DNA of 64,000 bases from Mycobacterium sp. 852002-51971_SCH5477799-a (GTDB lineage Bacteria > Actinomycetota > Actinomycetes > Mycobacteriales > Mycobacteriaceae), in contig NZ_LZIF01000044.1 of assembly GCF_001667145.1 (NCBI RefSeq), positions 1 to 64,000 on the forward strand, written 5' to 3'. Positions 55,125 to 63,812 of this stretch are shown piece after piece. Position numbers and translations under genes: made by a program. The first letter of the stretch is position 1; each line of letters begins with the position of its first letter. Below the pieces are notes generated by a model, which worked only from the letters and a program-made list of their open reading frames with translations, was not told the origin of the DNA and did no database searches.

Positions 55125-55213
55125 CCGACACCTCCCTTAGGGGAACGATAGTGGCAGGCTAGGTGTTGGACTTTAGCCACTACGCACCACGAACCTGATG
55201 AAGGAGGGCCGAC
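55125..55213. promoter_or_regulatory. Divergent promoter between the ThDP enzyme gene and gabD1
   Basis: An 89-bp gap holding both ribosome sites (AAGGAGGG before gabD1 and a GGGAGG-type site for the ThDP gene) and presumably both promoters. No clear operator was found. Confidence 0.4.
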
Positions 55214-56632
55214 GTGCCCATCGCCACCATTAACCCGGCTACCGGCGAGACAGTGAAGACCTTCACCCCGGCCACCGATCAAGAAGTCGACGCCGCGATT
55301 GCCCGTGCCTACGAACGCTTCCTCGACTACCGCCACAACACCACGTTTGCCCAGCGCGCCCAGTGGGCAAACGCGACGGCCGACCTGCTGGAGGCCGAGG
55401 CCGACGACGTCGCCGCCATGATGACACTGGAGATGGGTAAGACCCTGAAGTCGGCCAAGGCCGAAGCGCTCAAGTGCGCCAAGGGTTTTCGCTACTACGC
55501 CGAAAATGCGGAGCAGCTGCTGGCCGACGAGCCGGCCGACGCCGAGGCGGTGGGTGCGAAGAAGGCCTACACCCGCTACCAACCGCTCGGGGTGGTGCTG
55601 GCCGTGATGCCGTGGAACTTCCCGCTCTGGCAGGCCGTGCGGTTCGCCGCGCCGGCGCTGATGGCCGGCAACGTCGGGATCCTCAAGCACGCGTCAAACG
55701 TTCCCCAGAGCGCGCTCTACCTCGCCGACGTCATCACCCGCGGCGGTTTCCCCGAGGGGTGTTTCCAAACCCTGCTTGTCTCCTCCAGCGCGGTCGAGCG
55801 CATCCTGCGCGACCCTCGGGTCGCGGCGGCCACGCTGACCGGCAGCGAGCCGGCCGGCCAGTCGGTGGCGGCCATCGCCGGCGACGAGATCAAGCCGACC
55901 GTGCTGGAACTCGGGGGTAGTGACCCGTTCATCGTGATGCCGTCGGCGAATCTGGACGAGGCCGCCAAGACCGCGGTCACCGCCCGGGTGCAGAACAACG
56001 GCCAGTCCTGCATCGCCGCAAAGCGGTTCATCGTGCACACCGACATCTACGACGCGTTCGTCGACAAGTTCACCGAGCAGATGGAGGCGCTGACGATCGG
56101 CGACCCGACCGACCCGGACACCGATGTGGGTCCGCTTGCCACCGAGTCGGGCCGCGACGAGATCGCCAAGCAGGTCGACGACGCCGCCGCGGCGGGCGCC
56201 AAGATCCGGCTCGGCGGCAAGCCCATCGACCGGCCGGGGTGGTTCTACCCGCCGACGGTGGTCACCGACATCACCAAGGACATGGCCCTCTACACCGAGG
56301 AGGTGTTCGGGCCGGTCGCGTCGATGTACCGGGCGGCCGACATCGACGAGGCCATCGACATCGCCAACGCCACCACGTTCGGCCTGGGGTCCAACGCCTG
56401 GACCAACGACGAGGCCGAGCAGCAGCGCTTCATCGACGACATCGAGGCCGGGCAGGTCTTCATCAACGGAATGACCGTGTCCTATCCCGAATTAGGCTTC
56501 GGCGGCGTCAAGCGGTCCGGATACGGACGCGAGCTCGCGGGCCTGGGCATCCGGGCGTTCGTCAACGCCAAGACGGTGTGGGTCGGGGAGACCGAGAGCG
56601 GCTCCTCGGCCGGTGGCAACAAGGTCGAGTGA
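55214..56632 (+). CDS. gabD1: Succinate-semialdehyde dehydrogenase GabD1
   Basis: A 472-residue aldehyde dehydrogenase. MPWNFPLWQAVRFAAPAL binds the cofactor, ELGGSDPFIV carries Glu232, and the catalytic Cys266 is in NNGQSCIAAKR. The C-terminus has FGGVKRSGYGREL. It oxidises succinic semialdehyde to succinate with NADP+ (or NAD+). GTG 55214 follows AAGGAGGG. Position matches Rv0234c. Divergent from the ThDP enzyme; two 56-bp repeats follow it. Confidence 0.9.
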   Translation: MPIATINPATGETVKTFTPATDQEVDAAIARAYERFLDYRHNTTFAQRAQWANATADLLEAEADDVAAMMTLEMGKTLKSAKAEALKCAKGFRYYAENAEQLLADEPADAEAVGAKKAYTRYQPLGVVLAVMPWNFPLWQAVRFAAPALMAGNVGILKHASNVPQSALYLADVITRGGFPEGCFQTLLVSSSAVERILRDPRVAAATLTGSEPAGQSVAAIAGDEIKPTVLELGGSDPFIVMPSANLDEAAKTAVTARVQNNGQSCIAAKRFIVHTDIYDAFVDKFTEQMEALTIGDPTDPDTDVGPLATESGRDEIAKQVDDAAAAGAKIRLGGKPIDRPGWFYPPTVVTDITKDMALYTEEVFGPVASMYRAADIDEAIDIANATTFGLGSNAWTNDEAEQQRFIDDIEAGQVFINGMTVSYPELGFGGVKRSGYGRELAGLGIRAFVNAKTVWVGETESGSSAGGNKVE

Positions 56633-56640
56633 CCGCGCGC

Positions 56641-56752
56641 TAGGCAGGGCGGCGGTCGCAAGCGCGGCGCAGCCGGGCGCAGCGGGCCGCCGCCACTAGG
56701 CAGGGCGGCGGTCGCAAGCGCGGCGCAGCCGGGCGCAGCGGGCCGCCGCCAC
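56641..56752. repeat. Perfect tandem duplication of a 56-bp hairpin repeat, family copy C
   Basis: Two identical 56-bp units, 56641-56696 and 56697-56752, lie between the convergent stops of gabD1 and r2lox. Each can fold with GGCGGCGG/CCGCCGCC arms and contains the 36-bp core shared with 43343-43378 (34 of 36). It probably acts as a terminator; the duplication itself is recent. Confidence 0.9.
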
Positions 56753-57693
56753 TAGGCGGAGGCCCCGGCCAGTACCTTCTCGTCCTCCTCGGCGAAGGTG
56801 TCCTCGAGTTGCACCGGCGAGTAGTCGAGATCGATCTCGCCGACCGGGCGTCCGCGGGCGCTCGAGATGGTGCCGAAGCGCCGCATCCCCTTGTCGGCGG
56901 CGTATTGCATGAACTCGTCCACCGACAGGCCGAACGGCATCGGATCGTAGAGGGCGAAGCCTTCCTCGATCAGGCGCAGGCCGAGCGGCATCAGCTCGTT
57001 CATCCGCGTTTCGAAGACGCCCCAGTTGGCGTCGTCGGCGGCGATGTGGCGCCGACAGGTGAAGGTGCCCCACGCCATGTGCCGTCGCTCGTCGTCGCCG
57101 ATGCGCCGCACCAGCTCCTGCATGCCGGGCAGGATGCCGCGTTCCACGCAGATCTTGTGCCAGCCGAAGTAACCGGTGAGCGCCAGCATGCCTTCGACCA
57201 TGTGGTTGTAGGTCACCGACGCCCGCACCTGGGCGGCCGGCGACGGATCGACCGTCAGCGCGTTCAGGCAGTCCGGCAGCTCCTCGTAGAAGATCGTGCG
57301 GTAGGTCGGCACGTCTTCGAGGAAGTTGTGCAGATCCTCGGTGATGCCGACGGCGTCGAGCCACATGCGGAACACCTGGACGTGTTTGGCCTCCTCGAAG
57401 GCGAACTGCGTCAGATACATCTCGTCGCCGAGCCGGCCTTCGGCCCGCATCGCGGCCATGAACGGCTGGATGTCCTGGGTCACCGATTCCTCGCCGGCGA
57501 TGAACTCGGCGCACAGCCGGGTCGCGTAGTGGCGTTCGTCCTCGGTGAGGCGGTCCCAGTCCTCGCGATCGCGGGAGAAGTCGATATCGGCCGGATTCCA
57601 GAACTTCGCGTTGCCGCCCGCAAAAAGCTTGAGCGGCAAGCTGTCCCAGTTGAGACCGCCCTGGACCATCGAGTGGATTCGGGTGCGATTCAT
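56752..57693 (-). CDS. r2lox: R2-like ligand-binding oxidase (R2lox)
   Basis: A 313-residue ferritin-like Mn/Fe oxidase, annotated nrdB in some genomes. All six metal ligands are present at the known M. tuberculosis numbers: Glu68, Glu101, His104, Glu167, Glu202, His205. Val71 and Tyr162, which form the Tyr-Val ether crosslink, are also present. It binds a long-chain acid and performs two-electron oxidation; the substrate is unknown. ATG 57693 overlaps the TetR stop by 4 bp, so the two are coupled. Matches Rv0233. Confidence 0.95.
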   Translation of the reverse strand: MNRTRIHSMVQGGLNWDSLPLKLFAGGNAKFWNPADIDFSRDREDWDRLTEDERHYATRLCAEFIAGEESVTQDIQPFMAAMRAEGRLGDEMYLTQFAFEEAKHVQVFRMWLDAVGITEDLHNFLEDVPTYRTIFYEELPDCLNALTVDPSPAAQVRASVTYNHMVEGMLALTGYFGWHKICVERGILPGMQELVRRIGDDERRHMAWGTFTCRRHIAADDANWGVFETRMNELMPLGLRLIEEGFALYDPMPFGLSVDEFMQYAADKGMRRFGTISSARGRPVGEIDLDYSPVQLEDTFAEEDEKVLAGASA

Positions 57694-58373
57694 GTGACCT
57701 CCTCAGATCGTTTTGGGGCTGCGTTGACCGGCGCAGCCGAGAACGCGGCCGCCAGCACCGAGACGAGTCGGCGCACCGCCAGCGCCGGCTGCTCCGGGGT
57801 GGGCTCGTCGAGCCCCAGAACCGGATCCAGGCCGCGCATGTAGGGCGCCAGTGCCAGGTGCGGAAAGATCAACAGCAGCAACGACAGCAGTGCATCGGTG
57901 TCGGAATCCGCACGCAGGTCGCCGCGGTTGTGCGCATCGCGGACCAGCGGGCGCATTACTTCCAGGTAGTGACGGTGGATGACGTTCTGCACGCTGACGC
58001 GGGCTTCGGTGTCGACCTCAAGGGTCGCCGCGGCGTGCAGCGCGCGTTCGTGCGGATGGTCCGCGAAGTAGGCCACCCACGCGTCGAGCCAATCGGTGAG
58101 GAAGTCGAAAAACGGTCGGCTCGGGTCCAGTTCGCGGATGCGGTCTTCCATGTAGGCGCGCACCCGTTGGCTGCCGATGTCGGCGATAAACGCATACAGG
58201 TCACGCTTGTCCGCGAAATACTGGAACAGGCTGCCCTTGGCGACCCCGGCGCGGCGTGCGATGACGTTCAGGCTGCCCCGGGAGAACCCATGGGCCCCGA
58301 ATTCCGACTCCGCGGCTTCGATGATCGCGGCGCGACGGGCGGGGTCGACGCGTGCCCAGGTGACCGTTGGCAA
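57690..58373 (-). CDS. TetR family regulator upstream of r2lox (Rv0232-like)
   Basis: A 227-residue TetR protein. The HTH lies around residues 15-60 ([28 protein letters not shown]). The C-terminal domain is long and helical. TTG 58373 follows GGAGGAG. r2lox overlaps its stop, so regulator and oxidase share a message. A 7-bp-arm palindrome 17-33 bp upstream is the likely operator, placed to control the divergent DUF5996 gene too. Confidence 0.88.
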   Translation of the reverse strand: MPTVTWARVDPARRAAIIEAAESEFGAHGFSRGSLNVIARRAGVAKGSLFQYFADKRDLYAFIADIGSQRVRAYMEDRIRELDPSRPFFDFLTDWLDAWVAYFADHPHERALHAAATLEVDTEARVSVQNVIHRHYLEVMRPLVRDAHNRGDLRADSDTDALLSLLLLIFPHLALAPYMRGLDPVLGLDEPTPEQPALAVRRLVSVLAAAFSAAPVNAAPKRSEEVT

Positions 58374-58389
58374 TACTCCTCCTGAACTG

Positions 58390-58406
58390 AATGACCACTG
58401 GTCATT
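58390..58406. promoter_or_regulatory. Palindromic operator between the TetR-r2lox operon and the DUF5996 gene
   Basis: AATGACC (58390-58396) and GGTCATT (58400-58406) are perfect 7-bp arms around ACT. Adjacent to the TetR start; a typical TetR-type site. Confidence 0.65.
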
Positions 58407-58553
58407 TTACTGTGAGGGAGCTCACAGTCAAGGTTCCGCTTCGGCAGACCGCATCCTCGACGAGCCTCACCGGCGAGAAATTAGGCAAGCGAGCACTATC
58501 GGTGATAGCGGCCCGGCGAAAGCCGGACGCCTGACCAGAGCCAAGGAGTGATC

Positions 58554-59498
58554 GTGACGACGCACGACAGCATTGCGTGGCCCAGCCTGCGGGTAGACGA
58601 CTGGGCTCCAACGAGGCAGACACTGCACATGTGGGCTCAGATTGTCGGCAAGGTCCGGCTGGCCCATTCGCCGTTGGTCAACCACTGGTGGCAGGTCACC
58701 TCGTATGTGACCCCGCGCGGTTTGACGACGTCGGCGATCCCGTACGGGGCAGCGGTCTTCGATATGGAGTTCGATTTCATCGACCACGTGCTGATGATCC
58801 GCAGCAGCACCGGTGCGACCCGCAGTGTGCGGCTGGAACCGAAATCGGTGGCCGAGTTCTTCTCGCAGACAATGCGGGCACTCGACGAGCTGGGTTTCTC
58901 CACGCGCATCCAAGCGCACCCCAACGAGGTAGATCCGGCCCTGCCGTTCGCCGAAGATGTCGAACATGCGTCATACGACCCCGATGCGGCAAACCTGTTC
59001 TGGCGCCAGCTGGTTGCGGCGAACCGCGTGCTCGGCCAGTTTCGGTCCCGGTTCATGGGTAAGGTGAGTCCCGTCCATTTCTTCTGGGGCGCAATGGATC
59101 TCGCATGCACCAGATTTTCCGGGCGCGGCGCGCCCCGCCACCCGGGCGGCGCACCCAACTGCGGAGACTGGGTGATGATCGAGGGCTACTCGCGAGAACT
59201 GAGCAGCTGCGGATTCTTTCCCGGCGGGGGTGACGAGGGCGCTTTCTACGCCTACGCCTATCCCGAACCCGACGGTTTCGCCGACCACCCGGTCAGCCCT
59301 GAGCAGGCGGGCTACGACAAGGATCTCGGTGAATACCTGTTGCCATACGAGGCGGTGCGGCAGGCAGCCGACCCCGACCAGACGCTCCTCGGGTTCTTGC
59401 AAGACACCTACGAAGCGGCCGCGGTGCATGCCGACTGGGACCGCGCCACGCTCGAAGACGACCCCGATCGCTGGAAGGCCCATCAAACTCGCGCATGA
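58554..59498 (+). CDS. DUF5996 family protein
   Basis: The 314-residue product matches DUF5996: AWPSLRVDDWAPTRQTLHMWAQIVGKVR, PLVNHWWQVTSYVTPRGLTTSAIPYG, FFWGAMDLACTRFSGR and a C-terminal FLQDTYEAAAVHADWDR. The conserved His/Trp/Asp residues look like an active site, but no reaction is known for the family. GTG 58554 follows AAGGAG. It is divergent from the TetR-r2lox pair across a palindrome. H37Rv lacks it here as I recall. Confidence 0.82.
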   Translation: MTTHDSIAWPSLRVDDWAPTRQTLHMWAQIVGKVRLAHSPLVNHWWQVTSYVTPRGLTTSAIPYGAAVFDMEFDFIDHVLMIRSSTGATRSVRLEPKSVAEFFSQTMRALDELGFSTRIQAHPNEVDPALPFAEDVEHASYDPDAANLFWRQLVAANRVLGQFRSRFMGKVSPVHFFWGAMDLACTRFSGRGAPRHPGGAPNCGDWVMIEGYSRELSSCGFFPGGGDEGAFYAYAYPEPDGFADHPVSPEQAGYDKDLGEYLLPYEAVRQAADPDQTLLGFLQDTYEAAAVHADWDRATLEDDPDRWKAHQTRA

Positions 59499-59538
59499 GC
59501 GCGATTGGCGCAGGTCGTAGGTGGGCGCGGCCTTACGC

Positions 59539-61242
59539 TCAGGCCCGCATGCGGTAGGCGCCGCTGAGCGGCAGCACGTGGTCCTTCCAGATTTGGTCGT
59601 AGCGTGCGGGATCGTGGGCGGGCCGGCGGATCATCCGGAGGGCGAACCGGGCCTGTTCGTCCGTCGTCGCGGGCTTGTCGGACAGCTCCACGGCGTAGGC
59701 GTTGAAGTCGCGGACCAACACGGCGAAGATTTCGTCGATCAACGCTTCATCGACCCCCGACAGCCCGGCCTCCTCCAGGATGAGTTGGGCGTAGGGCACC
59801 GTCGCGAACAACTGACCCACGGCGAAGGCGAAGTCGATGTCCTTCTGCTGCGCGGCATCCGGGGTGGCGCCGGCCAGCATGTCGGCGAGCACGTCGATCT
59901 GAGAGCGCAGCAGCGCGACATTGGGCAGATGCCCGAAGGTGTCGAACGGCGCGCGCCAGTCGTGGAAGCGCACCTTGCCCAGGCCGCCGGTGGGCCCTTG
60001 CGCGAACAGGAACGCGTCGTCGACCGCGTCGTCGCGGCGGCCGATCAACGGCAGCGCGCCGTTGGAGGCGAACAGGAAGTTGGGCATGAACTTGCCGAGC
60101 AGCCCGATGTTGATGTGGACCGTGCCCTCCAACCTTGGCAGCAGGCCGATTTCGCGCGTCATCGCCTCGAAGATGGTGTCCTTCTCCACGCCCTTGGCGG
60201 CGATGACGTCCCACAGCGCGGTGATGACCCGCTCGCCTTCGCTGGTGATCTTCGCCTTGGTGAGGGGGCTGTACAGCAGGTAGCGGCGATCCTCGGCCGA
60301 CGCGCTGCGCATGTAGTCGCAGGCCCGGGTGGCGACCAGCCGCATCGCGACCAGCCGCGCGTAGGCGTCGGTGAGCAGCCGCCGCACGTGGCTGAAGTCG
60401 GTGACGACCGTCCCGTACAGGATCCGGTTGGACGCGTGAGTGACCGCCTCATACATCGCGTGGGTACACATGCCGACCGCGCCCCAGCCGAGGTTGTACT
60501 TGCAGACGTTGACGGTGTTGAGGGCGGCGTGGAAGGCCTCGGGCCCGCGGTGCAGGATGTCGGCGTCGGTGACCGGGTAGTCGCGCAGCGCGTAGTTGGC
60601 CACGAAGTTCTGCGAGTTCACCACGTTCTTGATCAGGTCGTAGCGATCATGCTGGGAGTCGGCGGCGAAGAACACGTACTCGTCAGTGCCTTCGAACTTG
60701 CCGAAGGTGGAGACCATCCGAGCCACGTTGGCATTGCCGATGTAGTACTTCTCCCCGGTGGCGGTCCAGCCGCCGCCGTCCGGCGACGGGGTCAGGTTCA
60801 TGTCGGTCTGGTAGACGTCCGCGCCGTGCGTCTGCTCCGACAGGCCGAAGGCGAAGACCTCGCCCGCCTCGAGCAATGCTGCGGCCTTACGCTTGGCGTC
60901 CTCGTTGGCGCTCATCCAGATCGGGCCCAAGCCCAGCGCGGTGACCTGGAAGGGGTACCAGTAGTTCAGCCCGTAGAAGCCGACGATCTCGGCGAACGCA
61001 CTGATCCGGTAGGTATCCCAGCGGCAATCCTCGGCCCCGTAGACGCTCGGAGTCAGCAACGACGCGAAGATCCGCTCCCGGCCGATGTGGTCCAAAAACT
61101 CCGAGTACCACACTCGTTCGTGATCGTCGGACTTCAGCCGGGCCTTGCCCCGGGACTCGAAGAAGTCGACCGTCGCGGCCATGATCTCCCCCGAGCGGCG
61201 GTCTGGGTACCGGCGTTGCAGGTTATTCGGATTGAGCAACAT
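59539..61242 (-). CDS. fadE4: Acyl-CoA dehydrogenase FadE4
   Basis: A 567-residue acyl-CoA dehydrogenase. It begins MLLNPNNLQRRYPDRRS, has VFAFGLSEQTHGADVY and GWTATGEKYYIGNANVARMVSTFGKFEG in the middle domain, and a long C-terminal helical part. ATG 61242 follows GGGAG; the frame is open to 61455, overlapping the php 5' end. Length equals that recalled for Rv0231 (568). The substrate is unknown. Divergent from php with a 124-bp gap. Confidence 0.92.
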   Translation of the reverse strand: MLLNPNNLQRRYPDRRSGEIMAATVDFFESRGKARLKSDDHERVWYSEFLDHIGRERIFASLLTPSVYGAEDCRWDTYRISAFAEIVGFYGLNYWYPFQVTALGLGPIWMSANEDAKRKAAALLEAGEVFAFGLSEQTHGADVYQTDMNLTPSPDGGGWTATGEKYYIGNANVARMVSTFGKFEGTDEYVFFAADSQHDRYDLIKNVVNSQNFVANYALRDYPVTDADILHRGPEAFHAALNTVNVCKYNLGWGAVGMCTHAMYEAVTHASNRILYGTVVTDFSHVRRLLTDAYARLVAMRLVATRACDYMRSASAEDRRYLLYSPLTKAKITSEGERVITALWDVIAAKGVEKDTIFEAMTREIGLLPRLEGTVHINIGLLGKFMPNFLFASNGALPLIGRRDDAVDDAFLFAQGPTGGLGKVRFHDWRAPFDTFGHLPNVALLRSQIDVLADMLAGATPDAAQQKDIDFAFAVGQLFATVPYAQLILEEAGLSGVDEALIDEIFAVLVRDFNAYAVELSDKPATTDEQARFALRMIRRPAHDPARYDQIWKDHVLPLSGAYRMRA

Positions 61243-61366
61243 GACGTGACTCCCAGCGGGTTCTCGACCAAGACGAGGGTGACGGTACTGCAATAGGGCG
61301 GCCGCCGGGCTACCTGGAACAAAGCGGCCCTGTTGGTCACGCGCCAGCCGACCTAGCATCAGTGGC

Positions 61367-62347
61367 GTGTCCGAACTCAATACCGCTCGCGGGTCCATCG
61401 ATACCGCTGCATTAGGCGTGACCCTCATGCATGAGCACGTGTTCATCATGACCACCGAGATCGCGGAGAACTATCCCGAAGCGTGGGGCGACGAAGAACA
61501 GCGCGTCGCCGATGCCATCAACCGGCTCAACGAGCTGAAGGCCCGCGGCGTGGACACCATCATCGACCTCACCGTGATCGGTCTGGGCCGCTACATCCCC
61601 CGCATCGCCCGGGTCGCGGCCAAAACCGAGCTCAATATCGTTGTGGCAACCGGGCTTTACACCTACAACGACGTTCCGATGTACTTCCACTACCTCGGCC
61701 CGGGCGGAGAGCTCGGCGGCCCGGAGATCATGACCGACATGTTCGTCCGCGACATCGAGCAGGGCATCGCCGACACCGGCATCAAGGCCGGCATCCTCAA
61801 GTGCGCCACCGACACACCCGGCGTCACCCCCGGCGTCGAGCGGGTGTTGCGCGCGGTCGCCCAGGCGCACAAGCGGACCGGGGTGCCCATCTCGACCCAC
61901 ACCCACGCCGGGCTGCGACGCGGCCTCGAACAGCAGCGCATCTTCGAAGAAGAGGGCGTCGACCTGAGCCGGGTGATCATCGGGCATTCCGGTGACAGCA
62001 CCGACATCGGCTACCTCGAGGAACTCATCGCGGCCGGCTCCTACCTCGGCATGGACCGCTTCGGGATCGACGCGTTCCTGCCCTTCGAAGATCGGGTGAA
62101 CACCGTCGTGCAGATGTGCGAGCGCGGGCACGCCGACAAGATGGTGCTCTCGCACGACGCCAACTGTTATTTCGACGCGCTGCCCGACGAGCTGGTGTCG
62201 CAGGTTATGCCGAACTGGCACTACCTGCACATCCACAACGACGTCATCCCGGCGCTCAAGGAGCGCGGCGTCACCGACGAGCAGCTGCGCACCATGCTGG
62301 TGGACAATCCGCGCCGCATCTTCGAGCACCAGGGCGCCTATGAGTGA
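61367..62347 (+). CDS. php: Phosphotriesterase-like lactonase Php
   Basis: A 326-residue amidohydrolase with an (alpha/beta)8 barrel. Metal ligands are His22 and His24 in HEHVF, a Lys in AGILKCAT, His residues in THTHAG and IGHSGD, and Asp in LSHDANC. Enzymes of this group hydrolyse lactones, including acyl-homoserine lactones, with weak phosphotriesterase activity. GTG 61367 is the start. The AMP-forming ligase overlaps its stop by 8 bp. Matches Rv0230c in length. Confidence 0.93.
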   Translation: MSELNTARGSIDTAALGVTLMHEHVFIMTTEIAENYPEAWGDEEQRVADAINRLNELKARGVDTIIDLTVIGLGRYIPRIARVAAKTELNIVVATGLYTYNDVPMYFHYLGPGGELGGPEIMTDMFVRDIEQGIADTGIKAGILKCATDTPGVTPGVERVLRAVAQAHKRTGVPISTHTHAGLRRGLEQQRIFEEEGVDLSRVIIGHSGDSTDIGYLEELIAAGSYLGMDRFGIDAFLPFEDRVNTVVQMCERGHADKMVLSHDANCYFDALPDELVSQVMPNWHYLHIHNDVIPALKERGVTDEQLRTMLVDNPRRIFEHQGAYE

Positions 62348-63812
62348 GCCGATCCCGCCGATCGGTACGCAGATTTCGGCGCTGGCCGAACTCGCTCCCG
62401 ACGAGCTGGCGGTCACTTGCGACGGGGTGACCCTGACCCGCGCCCAACTCGATCGCTCGACGAACCGGCTGGCCCGCGCCTATGCCCAGCGCGGCGTGGG
62501 CGTCGGCGACTACGTGACGATGGTGCTGCCCAACTCGGTCGAGTGGATCCAGGCCGCGGTGGCGTGCTGGAAGCTGGGCGCGGTGCCGCAGCCGTTGTCC
62601 GCGCGGTTGCCCGACGCGGAGCTGGCGGCCCTGCTCGAGTTGCGACCGCCTGCGTTGCTGGTCGGCCGGGAACCTTCCGAGTTCCCCAGTGTGCCAGCCG
62701 GATTCGAACCCGACCCGGCGCTGCCGGACGCCGCGCTGCCGGAGGCGGTCTCGCCGGTGTGGAAAGCGATGGGATCCGGCGGCAGCACCGGTCGGCCCAA
62801 GCTGATCGAATCCGGCGGCGACAGCCGGATACCCTCGGCGATCGGCTATCCGCTGGGCGCCCAGGAGGGCGACACCACGCTGGTGCCGGTGCCGCTGTCG
62901 CACAACACCGGCTTCACCACCGCAACCATCGCGCTGCTGATGCGCCATCACCTGGTGCTGATGAGCCGCTTCGACCCCGAGCGGTTCCTCCGGCTGATCG
63001 CCGACCATCGCGTCACCTTCCTGACGACGGTCCCGACGATCATGCAGCGGACGCTGCCGGTCTACCGGGCAGACCCGGGCTCCTACGACCTGTCCTCGAT
63101 CCGGCGGTTCTGGCATCTGGGGGCGCCCTGCCCGCCAGCCATCAAGCAGGCCTGGATCGACCTGCTGGGCGCGGAGAAGGTCTGGGAACTCTACGGCGGC
63201 ACCGAATTACAGGCGCTGACGTTCATCTCCGGCGACCAGTGGCTGACGCACCGCGGTTCGGTCGGCGTGGTGGTCGCCGGGGAGATGAAGGTGCTCGACG
63301 ACGACGCCAATCCCTGCCCGCCGGGCGTGGTCGGCGAGATCTACATGCGGCCCGGTCCGGACAGCGCGCCCACCTATCGCTATGTCGGCGCCACGGCGAA
63401 GAGCCGCGACGGCTGGGACTCGCTGGGCGATCTCGGCTATTTCGACGCCGACGGGTTCCTGTACCTCTCGGACCGCCGGGTCGACATGTTCACCGTCGGC
63501 GGCCGCAACGTCTACCCGGCCGAGATTGAGAACGCGCTGTCCGCGCACCCGGACGTGTTGTCGTGTCTGGTCGTCGGCGTCCCCCACGAGGATCTCGGCC
63601 AGGTGCCGTACGCGCTCGTACACCCGATCGACGGTTCGAACCTGGATTCCGTTGGCGTGCAGGCCTTTCTACGCGACAACCTGGCGGGGTACAAAGTCCC
63701 GCACACCGTCGAATTCGTCGAGACCCCGCTGCGTGACGACGCCGGCAAGGCCCGCCGATCGGCGGTGCGCAGCCAGATCATCGAGCGCTTGGCGGCGGCG
63801 GAAACGAGCTAG
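62340..63812 (+). CDS. AMP-forming acyl-CoA ligase (accessory)
   Basis: A 490-residue ANL ligase. The P-loop is GSGGSTGRPKLI, the A5 motif YGGTE, the A7 SLGDLGYFDADGFLYLSDR, and the hinge VDMFTVGGRNVYPAEIENAL. The catalytic Lys is in DDAGKARRS. It activates a carboxylic acid as acyl-AMP, then acyl-CoA; the substrate is unknown. Overlap with php makes the pair translationally coupled, which suggests it activates the hydroxy acid released by lactone opening. H37Rv lacks this ligase here as I recall. Confidence 0.87.
   Translation: MSEPIPPIGTQISALAELAPDELAVTCDGVTLTRAQLDRSTNRLARAYAQRGVGVGDYVTMVLPNSVEWIQAAVACWKLGAVPQPLSARLPDAELAALLELRPPALLVGREPSEFPSVPAGFEPDPALPDAALPEAVSPVWKAMGSGGSTGRPKLIESGGDSRIPSAIGYPLGAQEGDTTLVPVPLSHNTGFTTATIALLMRHHLVLMSRFDPERFLRLIADHRVTFLTTVPTIMQRTLPVYRADPGSYDLSSIRRFWHLGAPCPPAIKQAWIDLLGAEKVWELYGGTELQALTFISGDQWLTHRGSVGVVVAGEMKVLDDDANPCPPGVVGEIYMRPGPDSAPTYRYVGATAKSRDGWDSLGDLGYFDADGFLYLSDRRVDMFTVGGRNVYPAEIENALSAHPDVLSCLVVGVPHEDLGQVPYALVHPIDGSNLDSVGVQAFLRDNLAGYKVPHTVEFVETPLRDDAGKARRSAVRSQIIERLAAAETS

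Noticed and set aside
59521..61296. 591-codon frame antisense to fadE4
   Set aside because: Shadow of fadE4; no domain and biased composition.
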